Program-made: the position numbers and the translations under genes
Shown: positions 33,270 to 42,330 of the stretch, piece by piece
Numbering within the stretch: position 1 is the first letter of the stretch
How the letters are laid out: the number at the start of each line of letters is the position of its first letter
Assembly (NCBI GenBank): GCA_040755155.1
Contig: JBFMBP010000134.1
Span: forward strand, 1-64,000
Length of the DNA: 64,000 nt
DNA from: Candidatus Omnitrophota bacterium
GTDB lineage: Bacteria > Hinthialibacterota > Hinthialibacteria > Hinthialibacterales > Hinthialibacteraceae
Direction of reading: 5' to 3'
The notes under the pieces: generated by a model
Seen by the model: the letters and a program-made list of their open reading frames with translations, nothing else
What the model was told of the DNA's origin: nothing
Databases searched by the model: none

Positions 33270-34205
33270 ATGCATCGAATTCCCGATCCTACCCATTGGC
33301 CTTCCGAGTGGATCAATCGGATTGTGCAAAACGACGCGCTGCGCGCTCTTCGGCAATTGCCGGACGAGTGCGCGGCGCTGGCCGTTACCAGTCCGCCTTA
33401 TTGGAACGTCATCGACTACAGCGTCGATGGTCAAATCGGACATAGCGAGTATGAGCAATATATAAACGACTTGCTGCCCGTGTGGCGCGAAGCCTGCCGC
33501 GTACTCATTCCCAACGGCAAGCTGGCCATCGTTGCGCCTATCATGCCCATTCCCAAAAAAGTCATCAACGAGCAACATACCCGCCACCTGAAAAACATTA
33601 GCAGCGATATCGAGCATTCCATCCTCGGCGCCATCCCGGAATTGAAGCGCTTCAGCCTGTTCATCTGGCAAAAGCAGACAACGGAAAAGATGTTCGGAAG
33701 TTATCCTTATCCTCCCAACATCTACGAAGACAACACCATCGAATTTATCAACGTCATGGTCAAGGACGGCGTCCCACCTTCCATCCCCAAAGAAGCGAAG
33801 GAGCCAAGCAAACTAATCCAGGAGGAATGGCGCAATCTTACCATGCAGGTCTGGCCCATCTACCCGGCGGACGTGAAGCGCTCCGGCGGCCATCCTTGTC
33901 CTTTTCCCGTAGTTTTGCCCCAGCGGTTGATTCTGATGTATACCTTTCGCCGCGCGCCGGAAGCTGATTTTGCGGGCGATATTGTGCTCGATATGTTCAA
34001 TGGAACCGGCGCTACATGCCTCGCCGCCAACGCTACAGGACGCAATTACATCGGCATCGACCTCAACCAAGAGTATTGCAACGCCGCTCAAGCGCGAGTG
34101 CGCGTCGAAGCCGTGGATTTCTATAACATCCTCCTGGAAGGCGCCAAAGTCAAAAAGCCCCGCAACAGCCGCATCGTTCAACCGTTTTTGGACGAGTGCC
34201 TTTAA
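33270..34205 (+). CDS. Lone DNA methyltransferase, SPPY type (N4-cytosine or N6-adenine)
   Basis: A 311-residue site-specific DNA methyltransferase of PF01555 type. Motif IV is AVTSPPYWNVIDYSV (near residue 37) and the AdoMet-binding motif I is VLDMFNGTGATCLAANAT (near residue 240), so motif order is IV then I, the beta class. SPPY is commonest in N4-cytosine enzymes. No restriction endonuclease gene is adjacent, so it seems solitary. Target recognition is likely in the middle of the protein, where it has about 100 residues without motifs. It follows the isomerase by 14 bases and has no visible ribosome binding site. Confidence 0.88.
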   Translation: MHRIPDPTHWPSEWINRIVQNDALRALRQLPDECAALAVTSPPYWNVIDYSVDGQIGHSEYEQYINDLLPVWREACRVLIPNGKLAIVAPIMPIPKKVINEQHTRHLKNISSDIEHSILGAIPELKRFSLFIWQKQTTEKMFGSYPYPPNIYEDNTIEFINVMVKDGVPPSIPKEAKEPSKLIQEEWRNLTMQVWPIYPADVKRSGGHPCPFPVVLPQRLILMYTFRRAPEADFAGDIVLDMFNGTGATCLAANATGRNYIGIDLNQEYCNAAQARVRVEAVDFYNILLEGAKVKKPRNSRIVQPFLDECL

Positions 34206-34299
34206 AATTCCGCAGGAAGAATTCCGAACTGCATTTGCCTGTTCTCCGATAGAAAGTACACTGATTCTTTAAAAAAACTTGCAGGCATTATGAGGAAAT

Positions 34300-35289
34300 G
34301 TGAGTTCAAAAGGATATTATTACAATCATATCGGTCATTTACGGCGGGATCTGCGTAACGCCATTCCCGCGGATATTCTGCGGCAATGGCATCGGCCCGC
34401 CGCGTGGAAGCATTTCGCCGTATTATTGCGGCAGCTGGCGATCGCCGCCGCCGCGATAGGGATTATTCTGCGGTTCGATTCATTTTTGTTATGGCTTCCC
34501 TGCTCGATCGTTTTAGGATTTATTGCATTTGATTTTACGGTGTTGCTTCATGAAGTAGTACATCGAGCCGTGTTCGCCAAGAATCGTCCTCGCTACCATG
34601 CGTTGTTAGGCTGGCTTTATGCGCTGCCTAGCGGCATCTCGCGGACGCAATTCACGCGATGGCATCTCGATCATCACGCCGAACTAGGTTCATGGACGGA
34701 TGATCCCAAACGAGCGCATTTGACGCCCAAAATCGTCAAACGCTGGTACAAGTTTCTCTATATGACGCCTGCGCTTTTCCCCATCTATTTCCGCGCCGCC
34801 GCGCGCGAAGCGAAAAAATATCCAGCCTATTTACAGAGGAAAATAAAATTCGAACGCGCCGCAACGATTTTACTTCATCTTTCCGCGATGATCGGATTGA
34901 TTGCTTATGGGGGAGCGGGACTTTTCCTAAAATTATACGCGATTCCCTATTTTTTCGTTTTTCCTATTGCATTTACTATTAACCGCATTGGGCAGCATTA
35001 CAACATCAATCCCAACAATCCCGCCGCCTGGTCTACGTTAATGAAGGGCCATTGGTTTTGGGATTTCGTCTATCTCAATTCGAACTATCATTTGGAGCAT
35101 CACTATTTTCCCGGCGTCCCTTTTTACAACCTTCCGAAACTGCAAGCGCATTTGCATTCATTTTACGAAAGACAAGGAATGACGTATCAAACCTACGGCC
35201 AAGCGCTCTACGGTTGGTTCGTCGAAAATCGTTATCCACATACGGATTGGAGAGTCTCCCCGGCTGACGCCGGGGAGGAGCGCGGATAA
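34300..35289 (+). CDS. Membrane fatty acid desaturase
   Basis: A 329-residue non-heme diiron membrane enzyme starting at GTG 34300 (GAGG upstream). The three histidine boxes are present: HEVVHR near residue 85, HLDHH near 122 and HLEHH near 265, with four hydrophobic stretches between. Members put double bonds in acyl chains or hydroxylate carotenoids; the spacing fits the acyl-lipid desaturase type. No partner reductase is adjacent. The end of the gene codes for a 9-base-pair hairpin (35256-35277). Confidence 0.88.
   Translation: MSSKGYYYNHIGHLRRDLRNAIPADILRQWHRPAAWKHFAVLLRQLAIAAAAIGIILRFDSFLLWLPCSIVLGFIAFDFTVLLHEVVHRAVFAKNRPRYHALLGWLYALPSGISRTQFTRWHLDHHAELGSWTDDPKRAHLTPKIVKRWYKFLYMTPALFPIYFRAAAREAKKYPAYLQRKIKFERAATILLHLSAMIGLIAYGGAGLFLKLYAIPYFFVFPIAFTINRIGQHYNINPNNPAAWSTLMKGHWFWDFVYLNSNYHLEHHYFPGVPFYNLPKLQAHLHSFYERQGMTYQTYGQALYGWFVENRYPHTDWRVSPADAGEERG
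35256..35277. other. GC-rich hairpin in the 3' end of the desaturase gene
   Basis: CTCCCCGGC, a 4-base loop TGAC and GCCGGGGAG form a perfect 9-base-pair stem just before the stop codon. The run after it is weak (GGTTTTC), so it may not be a proper terminator. It is one of few candidate stops between this gene and the convergent glycan operon. Confidence 0.5.
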
Positions 35290-35362
35290 GGTTTTCAGAG
35301 GCGAATTGCAGGACTCATCTATTTGTTTTCTTGTTAGTTTTAACTGCTAATTTCCATAAAGA

Positions 35363-36325
35363 TTATCGCACAAATAGAATTCGTCCAGTAAATATCATTT
35401 TGAAAATTTCCAGAATCCTTAGCGAATGAAAGCGAATATTTTTTTTTCTTACATACATACATTGGCTTGGCAAGGCGGCCCATCGGCAGGTTTCGCGCAT
35501 TTCCCGCATATACCGGCGATAGAGCCAACGGGCGGCGGAATCGATGGTCAAGCCGAAGGGATGCAGTTTGGGATCGCACATCCAGCGGTTTAGTACTTTC
35601 AATCCGTGATAATGATAAAAAATCAATGGCGCTTCGTCGACGGTTATTGGCTGATGGTTTAAATCCAATGTATAGTTGCCAAGATTCCATGGCGCCAGCC
35701 CCGCTCCTTTGTGCTGCAATACGGCGGCGCCGTTGAATCGCTGGGGCCAATCGTCCAGATATTTTTGGTCGGCGAATTTTCCATCCTCCAATCGGTCGTA
35801 GCACCATTCGTTGCAGCGGTCTCTCCACCATTGCAAACAATCTCGAGCATTTGCATCATTGCGGAAAATTATAAGGCCGACATTGTATTTTCCCCATTCT
35901 TCCAACGATTTCAGCGAATCGGGAAACCGATGTTCGCAGATCAATATCGAACGATCGGCGAATTCCTGAAAAATCGGTTCCGGAGAATTGAAAAAGAATA
36001 GATCGGCGTCAACGTAAGCAATAGACTCGATGGAAGGCCATTTCTTAAGAATGTATAATGGCAGGGAAGGAGAGCAGGTGAAATAATATTCGATCAACGA
36101 ACGATTGCCTTTCGCCGTCCATAGCGCTTCGTCGTTTTGTTCGAATTCTTTTTGGGGGATCACGATCAGATTCGACAAACGCAGCGATCGAAGAAATTCC
36201 GCCGTGTATTCGTCGAAGCATAAAACATACAATTGAAATTCCGTATTCGTCTTGGCTAACGACCGGTAAAGCGTCAATCCGGGAACTAAAAAATTCTTAT
36301 CGAAATACGTGCATAAATGGCGCAT
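35363..36325 (-). CDS. Glycosyltransferase with DXD motif (GT-A fold)
   Basis: A 320-residue glycosyltransferase. HLCTYFDKNFLVPGLTLYRSL at the start and YVLCFDEYTAEFLRSL fit the GT-A nucleotide-sugar fold, with the DXD motif in SIAYVDADLFFFNSPEPIF (DAD). The acceptor side has KYNVGLIIFRND and WWRDRCNEWCYDRLEDGKFADQ. The C-terminus includes HYHGLKVLN. It is most like GT8-type or nucleotide-diphospho-sugar transferases. Last gene of the minus-strand operon; it starts 5 bases after the aminotransferase stop. Confidence 0.82.
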   Translation of the reverse strand: MRHLCTYFDKNFLVPGLTLYRSLAKTNTEFQLYVLCFDEYTAEFLRSLRLSNLIVIPQKEFEQNDEALWTAKGNRSLIEYYFTCSPSLPLYILKKWPSIESIAYVDADLFFFNSPEPIFQEFADRSILICEHRFPDSLKSLEEWGKYNVGLIIFRNDANARDCLQWWRDRCNEWCYDRLEDGKFADQKYLDDWPQRFNGAAVLQHKGAGLAPWNLGNYTLDLNHQPITVDEAPLIFYHYHGLKVLNRWMCDPKLHPFGLTIDSAARWLYRRYMREMRETCRWAALPSQCMYVRKKNIRFHSLRILEIFKMIFTGRILFVR

Positions 36326-36330
36326 GGGAT

Positions 36331-37452
36331 TTATCGGCTCAACCAGGATAGGATCGTTTCCGTTATATAATGCAATTCATCATCCGTTAGTTCGGGGTAC
36401 ATGGGCAAACTTAGTATTTTAGACGCGATAGATTCCGTATGATTCAGGGGCAGAGCCATAGGATAACGTTTTTGATACGCCGGTTGGAGATGGACGGGCA
36501 ATGGATAATGGATGGCGGTTCCGATTCCTTTTTCCTGAAGATAGTTTTTCAACTCGTCTCGACGATCTACTTGGATGACGTATTGATGATAAACATGAAC
36601 GGCGTTTGGCTGCATCGCAGGAAGAAGGCAGCGCGAATCGGCGAGACGTTGGTTATAATATTCGGCGATGGCGTTGCGGCGCTCGTTGGCGGCGCGTAAA
36701 TGCTTTAATTTCACGCGCAATATAGCGGCCTGCAATTCGTCGAGCCGGGAATTCATCCCCGATTCTTCGCTGACGAATTTCTGCTTCCAACCATACTCGC
36801 GGAGGCTTCGAACTCTAGCCGCTAATTCCGCATCGTTCACGGCGACTGCGCCGCCGTCTCCCAATGCCCCCAGATTCTTCGTGGGATAAAAACTGAACGC
36901 CGCCAGATCGCCCCACGTTCCCGTCATGCGGTCTTGGAGAACGGCGCCGTGGGATTGAGCGCAATCTTCGATTACGAAAAGGCCGTATTTCTTGGAGATT
37001 TCTAGAATCGCGGGCATATCGGCGGGATGGCCGTAAAGATGAACGGGGATGATGGCTTTGAACTTGCAGGAAGAACGATTTGCTAGAGATTGAACAGTCT
37101 TTTCCAGATGTTCCGGATCCATAACATACGTTTGCAAATCGATGTCGACGAAAACGGGAGCGGCGCCGCTGCGTTCGATGGCGGCAGCCGTCGCCGTCGC
37201 CGTATGGGAAACTGTTATAACGGAATCGCCTATACCCACGCCGCAAGCGCGCAGGGCTAAGTCCAGCGCGTCGGTGCCGTTGCCCGCTCCAATGGCGTAA
37301 TTCGCGCCTAGGAACGAGGAAAATTCCTTTTCGAAACTATCGACTTCCTGACCGAGGATATACCATCCACTGTCTAAGGTGCGATGGATCGCATCATCAA
37401 TTTCATTTTTATGAGCAAGATATCCCGCTTTGGGATTGGTTTGCAATATCAA
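36331..37452 (-). CDS. DegT/DnrJ/EryC1 aminotransferase (PLP sugar aminotransferase)
   Basis: A 373-residue PLP enzyme that aminates nucleotide-linked keto-sugars for glycan synthesis. I start it at the TTG at 37452 because GGAG lies seven bases upstream and the protein then begins directly with TNPKAGYLAHKNEIDDAIHR, the family N-terminus; the longer frame overlaps the epimerase gene and lacks homology features. Landmarks are GTDALDLALRACGVG, FVDIDLQTYVMDPEHLE, IIPVHLYGHPADM, and the Schiff-base Lys in FSFYPTKNLGALGDGGAV. It follows the epimerase after 16 bases. The pair would turn a nucleotide sugar into an amino sugar. Confidence 0.92.
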   Translation of the reverse strand: MILQTNPKAGYLAHKNEIDDAIHRTLDSGWYILGQEVDSFEKEFSSFLGANYAIGAGNGTDALDLALRACGVGIGDSVITVSHTATATAAAIERSGAAPVFVDIDLQTYVMDPEHLEKTVQSLANRSSCKFKAIIPVHLYGHPADMPAILEISKKYGLFVIEDCAQSHGAVLQDRMTGTWGDLAAFSFYPTKNLGALGDGGAVAVNDAELAARVRSLREYGWKQKFVSEESGMNSRLDELQAAILRVKLKHLRAANERRNAIAEYYNQRLADSRCLLPAMQPNAVHVYHQYVIQVDRRDELKNYLQEKGIGTAIHYPLPVHLQPAYQKRYPMALPLNHTESIASKILSLPMYPELTDDELHYITETILSWLSR

Positions 37453-37468
37453 GACGACTCTCCAGTTA

Positions 37469-38461
37469 TTACAAGTAATACGGTAAATTCTGGCGATAAA
37501 ATTCAACGGTTTGCGACAATCCTTTTTGTAATGGGGTTTTTGGATTCCAATGCAGCATGGATTGTATGTATTGAAAGTTGGAATAATAGTCGCCGATGTC
37601 GATGCGTTTGCGTTCCTCCGGAAAATCGCGCAAAAGATATTCTCCTCCCCCAGCCGCTGCAATTAACATTTCCGCTAGGGATTTGAGACAGATGACGCCA
37701 TCCCCGCCGAGATTCATGATTTTACCATAGGCGTTTGGATTCGTGGCCGCTAGAAGAAAAGCATCGACGGCGTCGTCGACGTAAGTGAAATCGCGTAGTT
37801 GCTCGCCGCCCCAAACCTCGAAAGGCTTTCCCTCCACAACATGCTTGATCCAAACGCCTAAAAACGTTTGGCGCGCATCTTTAATTCTCATGCGCGGGCC
37901 GTAAGTATTCGTCAGGCGCAAAGCGCAGGCGCGGACGCCGTAGACATTGTTATAAAGAATGTGATATTGTTCGCCCGCCATTTTGTTTACGCCGTTGACA
38001 TCTACCGGACGCAAGAGATGTTTTTCGTCGACGGGCAGATAATCCGGTTTGCCATAAATTTGCCGCGTACTGGCGAAGACAATCTTGATGTTGGGATTAA
38101 AATGTCGGCACGCTTCCAAAATCGCCAGTTGCGCCATGCAGTTGATTTCCATGTCGGCGAAAGGATCGCGCATGGAATCCAAATGGCTGGTTTGTCCGGC
38201 AAGATTGAAAAGATAGTCTTTGCCTTGCACCAAATAGCGCAGCCCATGCCGATCGCGTACATCGGAGATATTGACGCGCACGCGATCCTCGATTCCGTCG
38301 ATGTTGAATATATTGCCGCCGTATTCGGGGATAAGGCTGTCGACCAGCGTTATGTCCGCCCCTAACGCCAACAAGCGGCGGGCCAGGTTGGAGCCGATGA
38401 AGCCCAGGCCGCCGGTGATTAAGACTTGGCGATGATGAAATGCCGAAGAATAATTGTTCAT
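37469..38461 (-). CDS. NAD-dependent epimerase/dehydratase (extended SDR) with altered YxxxK
   Basis: A 330-residue extended SDR acting on nucleotide sugars. The Rossmann motif is VLITGGLGFIGSNLARRLL at residues about 12-30 (GxxGxxG), followed by NLAGQTSHLDSM and a SS/T region FASTRQIYGKPDYLP. The normal active site Y-x-x-x-K is here N-G-V-N-K (VDVNGVNKMAGEQYH): Asn stands at the Tyr place, read directly from codons (GTC AAC GGC GTA AAC AAA). RLTNTYGPRMRIKDARQTF and FTYVDDAVDAFLLA complete the family. It may be a decarboxylase, a non-catalytic member, or a subfamily using another base. Confidence 0.88.
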   Translation of the reverse strand: MNNYSSAFHHRQVLITGGLGFIGSNLARRLLALGADITLVDSLIPEYGGNIFNIDGIEDRVRVNISDVRDRHGLRYLVQGKDYLFNLAGQTSHLDSMRDPFADMEINCMAQLAILEACRHFNPNIKIVFASTRQIYGKPDYLPVDEKHLLRPVDVNGVNKMAGEQYHILYNNVYGVRACALRLTNTYGPRMRIKDARQTFLGVWIKHVVEGKPFEVWGGEQLRDFTYVDDAVDAFLLAATNPNAYGKIMNLGGDGVICLKSLAEMLIAAAGGGEYLLRDFPEERKRIDIGDYYSNFQYIQSMLHWNPKTPLQKGLSQTVEFYRQNLPYYL

Positions 38462-38476
38462 AGTCTTTTCTATTTG

Positions 38477-39358
38477 TCAGGAAGCCGGTTTTATCGCTTC
38501 CATGTATATGGAATCAGGTTTGATAATAGTCCCATCCGCCAATATATCCAGATGATACTCCTGCCAATGTAAAATTCTACTTGTATTGGCTTTTTGTTGG
38601 ATAGGATGGCAAAAACCGGTCTCCTGCAATAATTTAGAAAGCGAATAACGATCGTACAACCAATGATGCGTTTCGCCGGAAAGGCGAAAAAGGCCGATTT
38701 CAAGCGCCCGGCGTTGGCGGGAATCGAGAAGCGCCCTCAACAAAAACCGTTTGGCGAGAGAGGAAAAACGCTTCGGCGCATTTCTAACAAACCTGATAAT
38801 ACGATGAGCGAAAGAATCGTTAGCGGATAAGATTCTTTGCCGGCTATTCCGCGTTTTCGAATGCATCATTTCGATAAGAGAACGGCCTTCCTCGCCGATG
38901 CGCTCCAAAATGAACGATTCGTTGGGAATAGGATTATTCTTAAGATAATTCGCCATCTCGCCGCCGCTAATTTCACGCGTCATCTGATCCAGCAATTCGA
39001 TTGTTAGCCATTCGTAGTCGTCGCCGTTGGCGGCGTCTCCCGCTAAGGCTTTTTCCAATTTTTCTAAATATTGCCTGGCGATTCGCTCCATATCCGGCGT
39101 GGCGATGCGGATGACGCCCCCCGGTTTCAAGACGCGAAAGCATTCTAGCAAGCAAAAGCGAGCATCGCTGCGCCGCAAGTGTTCGAGCATGTGCGAATGA
39201 TATACGGCGTCCATGCTTCCATCGCCGAAAGGGATGCCCTGGCTTAAGTCATACGCGATTACATTCGGATCGCGCGACGCAAGGTCGATGTTAATCCAAT
39301 CGGGATGATAGCGCTTCCCGCAGCCTAGGTTCAATAAAGTTTTATCGGACATCGCCAT
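38477..39358 (-). CDS. SAM-dependent methyltransferase
   Basis: A 293-residue class I methyltransferase. TLLNLGCGKRYHPDWINIDL is the AdoMet-binding motif, IAYDLSQGIPFGDGSMDAVY the acidic loop, and MLEHLRRSDARFCLLECFRVLKPGG the post-I motif. The C-terminal half is less conserved and contains long helices. In a sugar-modification operon such enzymes methylate glycan residues or polyketides; the acceptor here is unknown. It lies 15 bases upstream of the epimerase gene. Confidence 0.85.
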   Translation of the reverse strand: MAMSDKTLLNLGCGKRYHPDWINIDLASRDPNVIAYDLSQGIPFGDGSMDAVYHSHMLEHLRRSDARFCLLECFRVLKPGGVIRIATPDMERIARQYLEKLEKALAGDAANGDDYEWLTIELLDQMTREISGGEMANYLKNNPIPNESFILERIGEEGRSLIEMMHSKTRNSRQRILSANDSFAHRIIRFVRNAPKRFSSLAKRFLLRALLDSRQRRALEIGLFRLSGETHHWLYDRYSLSKLLQETGFCHPIQQKANTSRILHWQEYHLDILADGTIIKPDSIYMEAIKPAS

Positions 39359-39364
39359 TCCGAT

Positions 39365-40174
39365 TTATCGATCGACAATTCGACAAACGTAAGTTTTCAA
39401 TTCCGTGGGCTTTCCCATAATGGATTCAAGATTGTAAGGCATGTTCTTCAACTCATGACGGATAACAAATCCATATTGACAAAACAAATGTTTTAGTTCG
39501 TCCTCGTTAAAGATTACTTCAATCGTTGGTTCACCGTAAGCGTCTTTTCGCAAGAAAGAAGTTTCCTTTTGACGAATCACGGGCACGGCGTGAAAAATGC
39601 ACCAGGATTTAGCGGCGCGATGGCTCTCTTCGATGGCCTTGCGGTAATCGTGCAAGTGCATAAGCGCCGTACCTGAAAGCAATACGTCGCACATTTTATT
39701 TTGGAAAGGCAATTCCATGCCATCCCCGATTAGGAAATGCGCGTCAGGATAGTTTTTATGGCCTGTAGAGACCATAGCGAGAGATATATCCATCCCGATA
39801 TAACGAAAAGGCTTTTGCCAAAGCGTGGATAAGACTTCGTAATTCCAACCGCTGCCGCAGCCGATCTCAATAACGAGAGGATTATCGACATCGACCATTT
39901 CCATCGCTTTAGCTAGCGCCTTAAAATCGTCGCGAGGATTCCCTTTACGCATTTCCTCAAGGAGCGGCGCAAAGGCGTCTTCTTGCCTTTTCGCTACTTC
40001 GGGATTGCGCCATCCCGGCGATGAGGCCAAATCGCCCGCATCGGGGACGATTTCGTAATGAGCGGAGACGGAAATCTTTTTATTTTCGCCGAAAACCGGC
40101 AGCCAACGCCGGATGAATTGGCGAAGTCGAACAGGCAACGCTTTACGAAGGATCGCTTTTACATAATCAGACAT
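39365..40174 (-). CDS. SAM-dependent methyltransferase
   Basis: A 269-residue class I methyltransferase. Its N-terminus (MSDYVKAILRKALPVRLRQF) is a basic amphipathic helix that could bind membranes. LVIEIGCGSGWNYEVLSTLW carries motif I, RYIGMDISLAMVSTGHKNYP the acidic loop, and CDVLLSGTALMHLHDYRKAI motif II/III. It is not the same family as its neighbour methyltransferase. It overlaps the glycosyltransferase gene by eight bases. Confidence 0.85.
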   Translation of the reverse strand: MSDYVKAILRKALPVRLRQFIRRWLPVFGENKKISVSAHYEIVPDAGDLASSPGWRNPEVAKRQEDAFAPLLEEMRKGNPRDDFKALAKAMEMVDVDNPLVIEIGCGSGWNYEVLSTLWQKPFRYIGMDISLAMVSTGHKNYPDAHFLIGDGMELPFQNKMCDVLLSGTALMHLHDYRKAIEESHRAAKSWCIFHAVPVIRQKETSFLRKDAYGEPTIEVIFNEDELKHLFCQYGFVIRHELKNMPYNLESIMGKPTELKTYVCRIVDR

Positions 40175-41270
40175 ATTGTTTCACGAGCCGAACATATTCT
40201 TCCATGCGTTGATAGTATGTATGTTCCCGCAGCGTGCGCGCCTGGCCCGCTGCGGCGATTTCCTTTCGTTCCTCTTCGCGTTTCATATAATATTCGATCT
40301 TTTCCGCGCATTCGTTAACGTCGCGATAGACTACCACTTCTTTTCCCGGTTCGAAATGATCGGCGATATTCTCTTTCCAGTCCGTCAACAACATCGCGCC
40401 GACGCCCGTCGCTTCGTAAAGACGCATATTATTCGCATAATTCTCGGCGGAGTCGATATGATGATTGATAACGATTTTGGCGTCGGCTAGAATCTCGTAC
40501 ATATCCAGCGCCCAAGCCTGCCCGCGATGGATTTTCTTTAAGGGCGAATCGGGAGACAATTCGTCCGCGCCGTATCCCCACCAATCGAAGCGAACCTTTT
40601 GCGCCAGCGATTCGAAAAAGCGGATGCGTTCCTGATGCGCTCGGGACATGCCGCCTACAAAAACGGCGCCGTATCTCTCCACGCGGCGCAGACGCTGCAA
40701 GACTTTCGGTTCGAATCCTAACCTGAAATAAGCGCTGCGCAGACCGGCGTCTTTGAAACGTTGTACGTAATGGGGAAACGAAGAGAGCATCAGATCGTAG
40801 TTGGAAAAATCCGCGATATTCGCATAGGGAGAAGCAATCTGCGCAGTTATCAAACGAACAAAGGGCCGGATATCCATAAGAAAGACGGGGCGGATCAACT
40901 CAGGATTTTGGAAATGAATAACATCAAGCCGGTAGGATTTCACTTGTTCCAACAGAATCGGATAAAGCCATTCCCTTCGAAGCCAAGGGATAGGAAAAGG
41001 TCCTATTTTGCGGCGTTCAAAATTCCAAGATGTTTTCACTCCGTTTTCTTTAGCCCATTGCAACTGCATTGGCTTGCAATTCATGGCGATATCTTTGGCT
41101 TCGAATCCCAACTTTTGCAGATTGAGGGAATAAAAATCCGCCGAGCCGAAGCATTGATCCATTAATGCGCAATGCTGGTGATCGTAGCATTCATCAAGCA
41201 AATTCGGATGTTGTCGATAGAACTCGTCAAGAAAGATGGAATAGTAAGAGTCAACGATAAGAAATTTCAT
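40167..41270 (-). CDS. Glycosyltransferase of the CgeB/spore-type group 1 family
   Basis: A 367-residue protein starting MKFLIVDSYYSIFLDEFYRQ. LQKLGFEAKDIAMNCKPM and LDVIHFQNPELIRPVFLMDI are in the N-lobe; RYGAVFVGGMSRAHQERIRF and WALDMYEILADAKIVINHHI, NNMRLYEATGVGAMLLTDWK are the C-lobe motifs of CgeB-type glycosyltransferases (Glyco_trans_1 group). First gene of the six-gene glycan operon. The gap 41271-41423 before it would hold the promoter. Confidence 0.82.
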   Translation of the reverse strand: MKFLIVDSYYSIFLDEFYRQHPNLLDECYDHQHCALMDQCFGSADFYSLNLQKLGFEAKDIAMNCKPMQLQWAKENGVKTSWNFERRKIGPFPIPWLRREWLYPILLEQVKSYRLDVIHFQNPELIRPVFLMDIRPFVRLITAQIASPYANIADFSNYDLMLSSFPHYVQRFKDAGLRSAYFRLGFEPKVLQRLRRVERYGAVFVGGMSRAHQERIRFFESLAQKVRFDWWGYGADELSPDSPLKKIHRGQAWALDMYEILADAKIVINHHIDSAENYANNMRLYEATGVGAMLLTDWKENIADHFEPGKEVVVYRDVNECAEKIEYYMKREEERKEIAAAGQARTLREHTYYQRMEEYVRLVKQYV

Positions 41271-41423
41271 GAATAGGCTTTACCCAACGCGCAATCAATG
41301 AATGACTGTTTTATGTGAAATGGCAATATATATATTGCAAAAGGGAAATAAAGCGTAACGCCGCCTGTCATCCAACTTGCAATACAACGATCATATTTTT
41401 GCGTATGTATAATGTAAAAAAAG

Positions 41424-42293
41424 TTATTTCCCCGGCGCGACGCGATTGACAAGTTTTCCGATGCCTTCCACTTCGACTTCCATCACGTCTCCCGCCCGCG
41501 CGGGCAGGGCTTTCGTCGTTCCCGATAAGATAACGTCGCCGGGATCGAGGCTGAAGACGCGGGAGAGATCGCTGACGATCTTTTCCGGCGTATAGATCAT
41601 GCTCGATGTATTATGTTCGTAAATTTCCTTTTCTCCCGTATCGGCGTGGGTAACGATCAATGTCCGTTTGCGGTTATTCCAATCCACGCCGCGATGGATG
41701 AAGGGGCCGTAGGGCGAGAATTGATCGCCATGCTTCAGCGAAGCAGGCAGCAGCGTTTCCGGTTGATCGAGCGGCTCGCCTTGGATGCGGTGGTAGGATG
41801 TCGGATCGCCGACGATGTCGTTGGCGGCGGCGTAGCCGAAAATCGCCGCTTTGGCTTCTTCCAGCGAGGCGTTTTTTACGCGCTTGCCGATAACGATGGC
41901 CAGTTCCGTCTCCACTTGCAGTTCGTCGAGAGAGGCGGGAAGAACTACGTCTTCGCCAGGGGACGCGGCGGTGGTGGAAGGCTTCATAAACCAACGCACG
42001 GTTTTAAAAGGCGTCTTGCCGCCTTCCCAGGCTTCTTTATAGGTTCCCGACATGCCGATGATTTTTTTCGGTTCGCTGGGATGAAGCAAACGGACTTTAT
42101 CCAATGCGTCCGTCTTGCCGGTGGCTTTGCCGCCGTCCCAAGGCGCCCGCGAAAGTTGATGGATCGTATTGCCATCTACCTGTCCGTAGAAAACCTTGTC
42201 CTTCAATTGGTAACGGCAAAAAATCTCTTCGCTAGCAGCGCGAAAAGCAGCAAAGCAGAGAATGATTAAGGAAATCGATAGCAAGCGGCGCAT
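41424..42293 (-). CDS. Exported fumarylacetoacetate hydrolase-family protein
   Basis: A 289-residue protein of the FAH family with an N-terminal signal peptide (MRRLLSISLIILCFAAFRAA). The start at 42293 has AGGAGG nine bases upstream. The family motifs are KIIGMSGTYKEAWEGGK (substrate entry), VVLPASLDELQVETELAIVI, GKRVKNASLEEAKAAIFG, EKIVSDLSRVFSLDPGDVIL and SGTTKALPARAGDVMEVEVE. In this family Mg2+ is bound by Glu/Asp residues, here probably in the VETELAIVIG strand. FAH members split C-C bonds of acylpyruvates or keto acids. Export of such an enzyme is unusual. Confidence 0.85.
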   Translation of the reverse strand: MRRLLSISLIILCFAAFRAASEEIFCRYQLKDKVFYGQVDGNTIHQLSRAPWDGGKATGKTDALDKVRLLHPSEPKKIIGMSGTYKEAWEGGKTPFKTVRWFMKPSTTAASPGEDVVLPASLDELQVETELAIVIGKRVKNASLEEAKAAIFGYAAANDIVGDPTSYHRIQGEPLDQPETLLPASLKHGDQFSPYGPFIHRGVDWNNRKRTLIVTHADTGEKEIYEHNTSSMIYTPEKIVSDLSRVFSLDPGDVILSGTTKALPARAGDVMEVEVEGIGKLVNRVAPGK

Positions 42294-42330
42294 ATTCGAA
42301 TACCTCCTGAAATGAAAACGTCGATTTTTT

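Noticed and set aside
35256-35277. Hairpin as a true terminator
   Set aside because: Perfect stem but it lies inside the coding region and lacks a convincing T-run, so I list it only as a structure.
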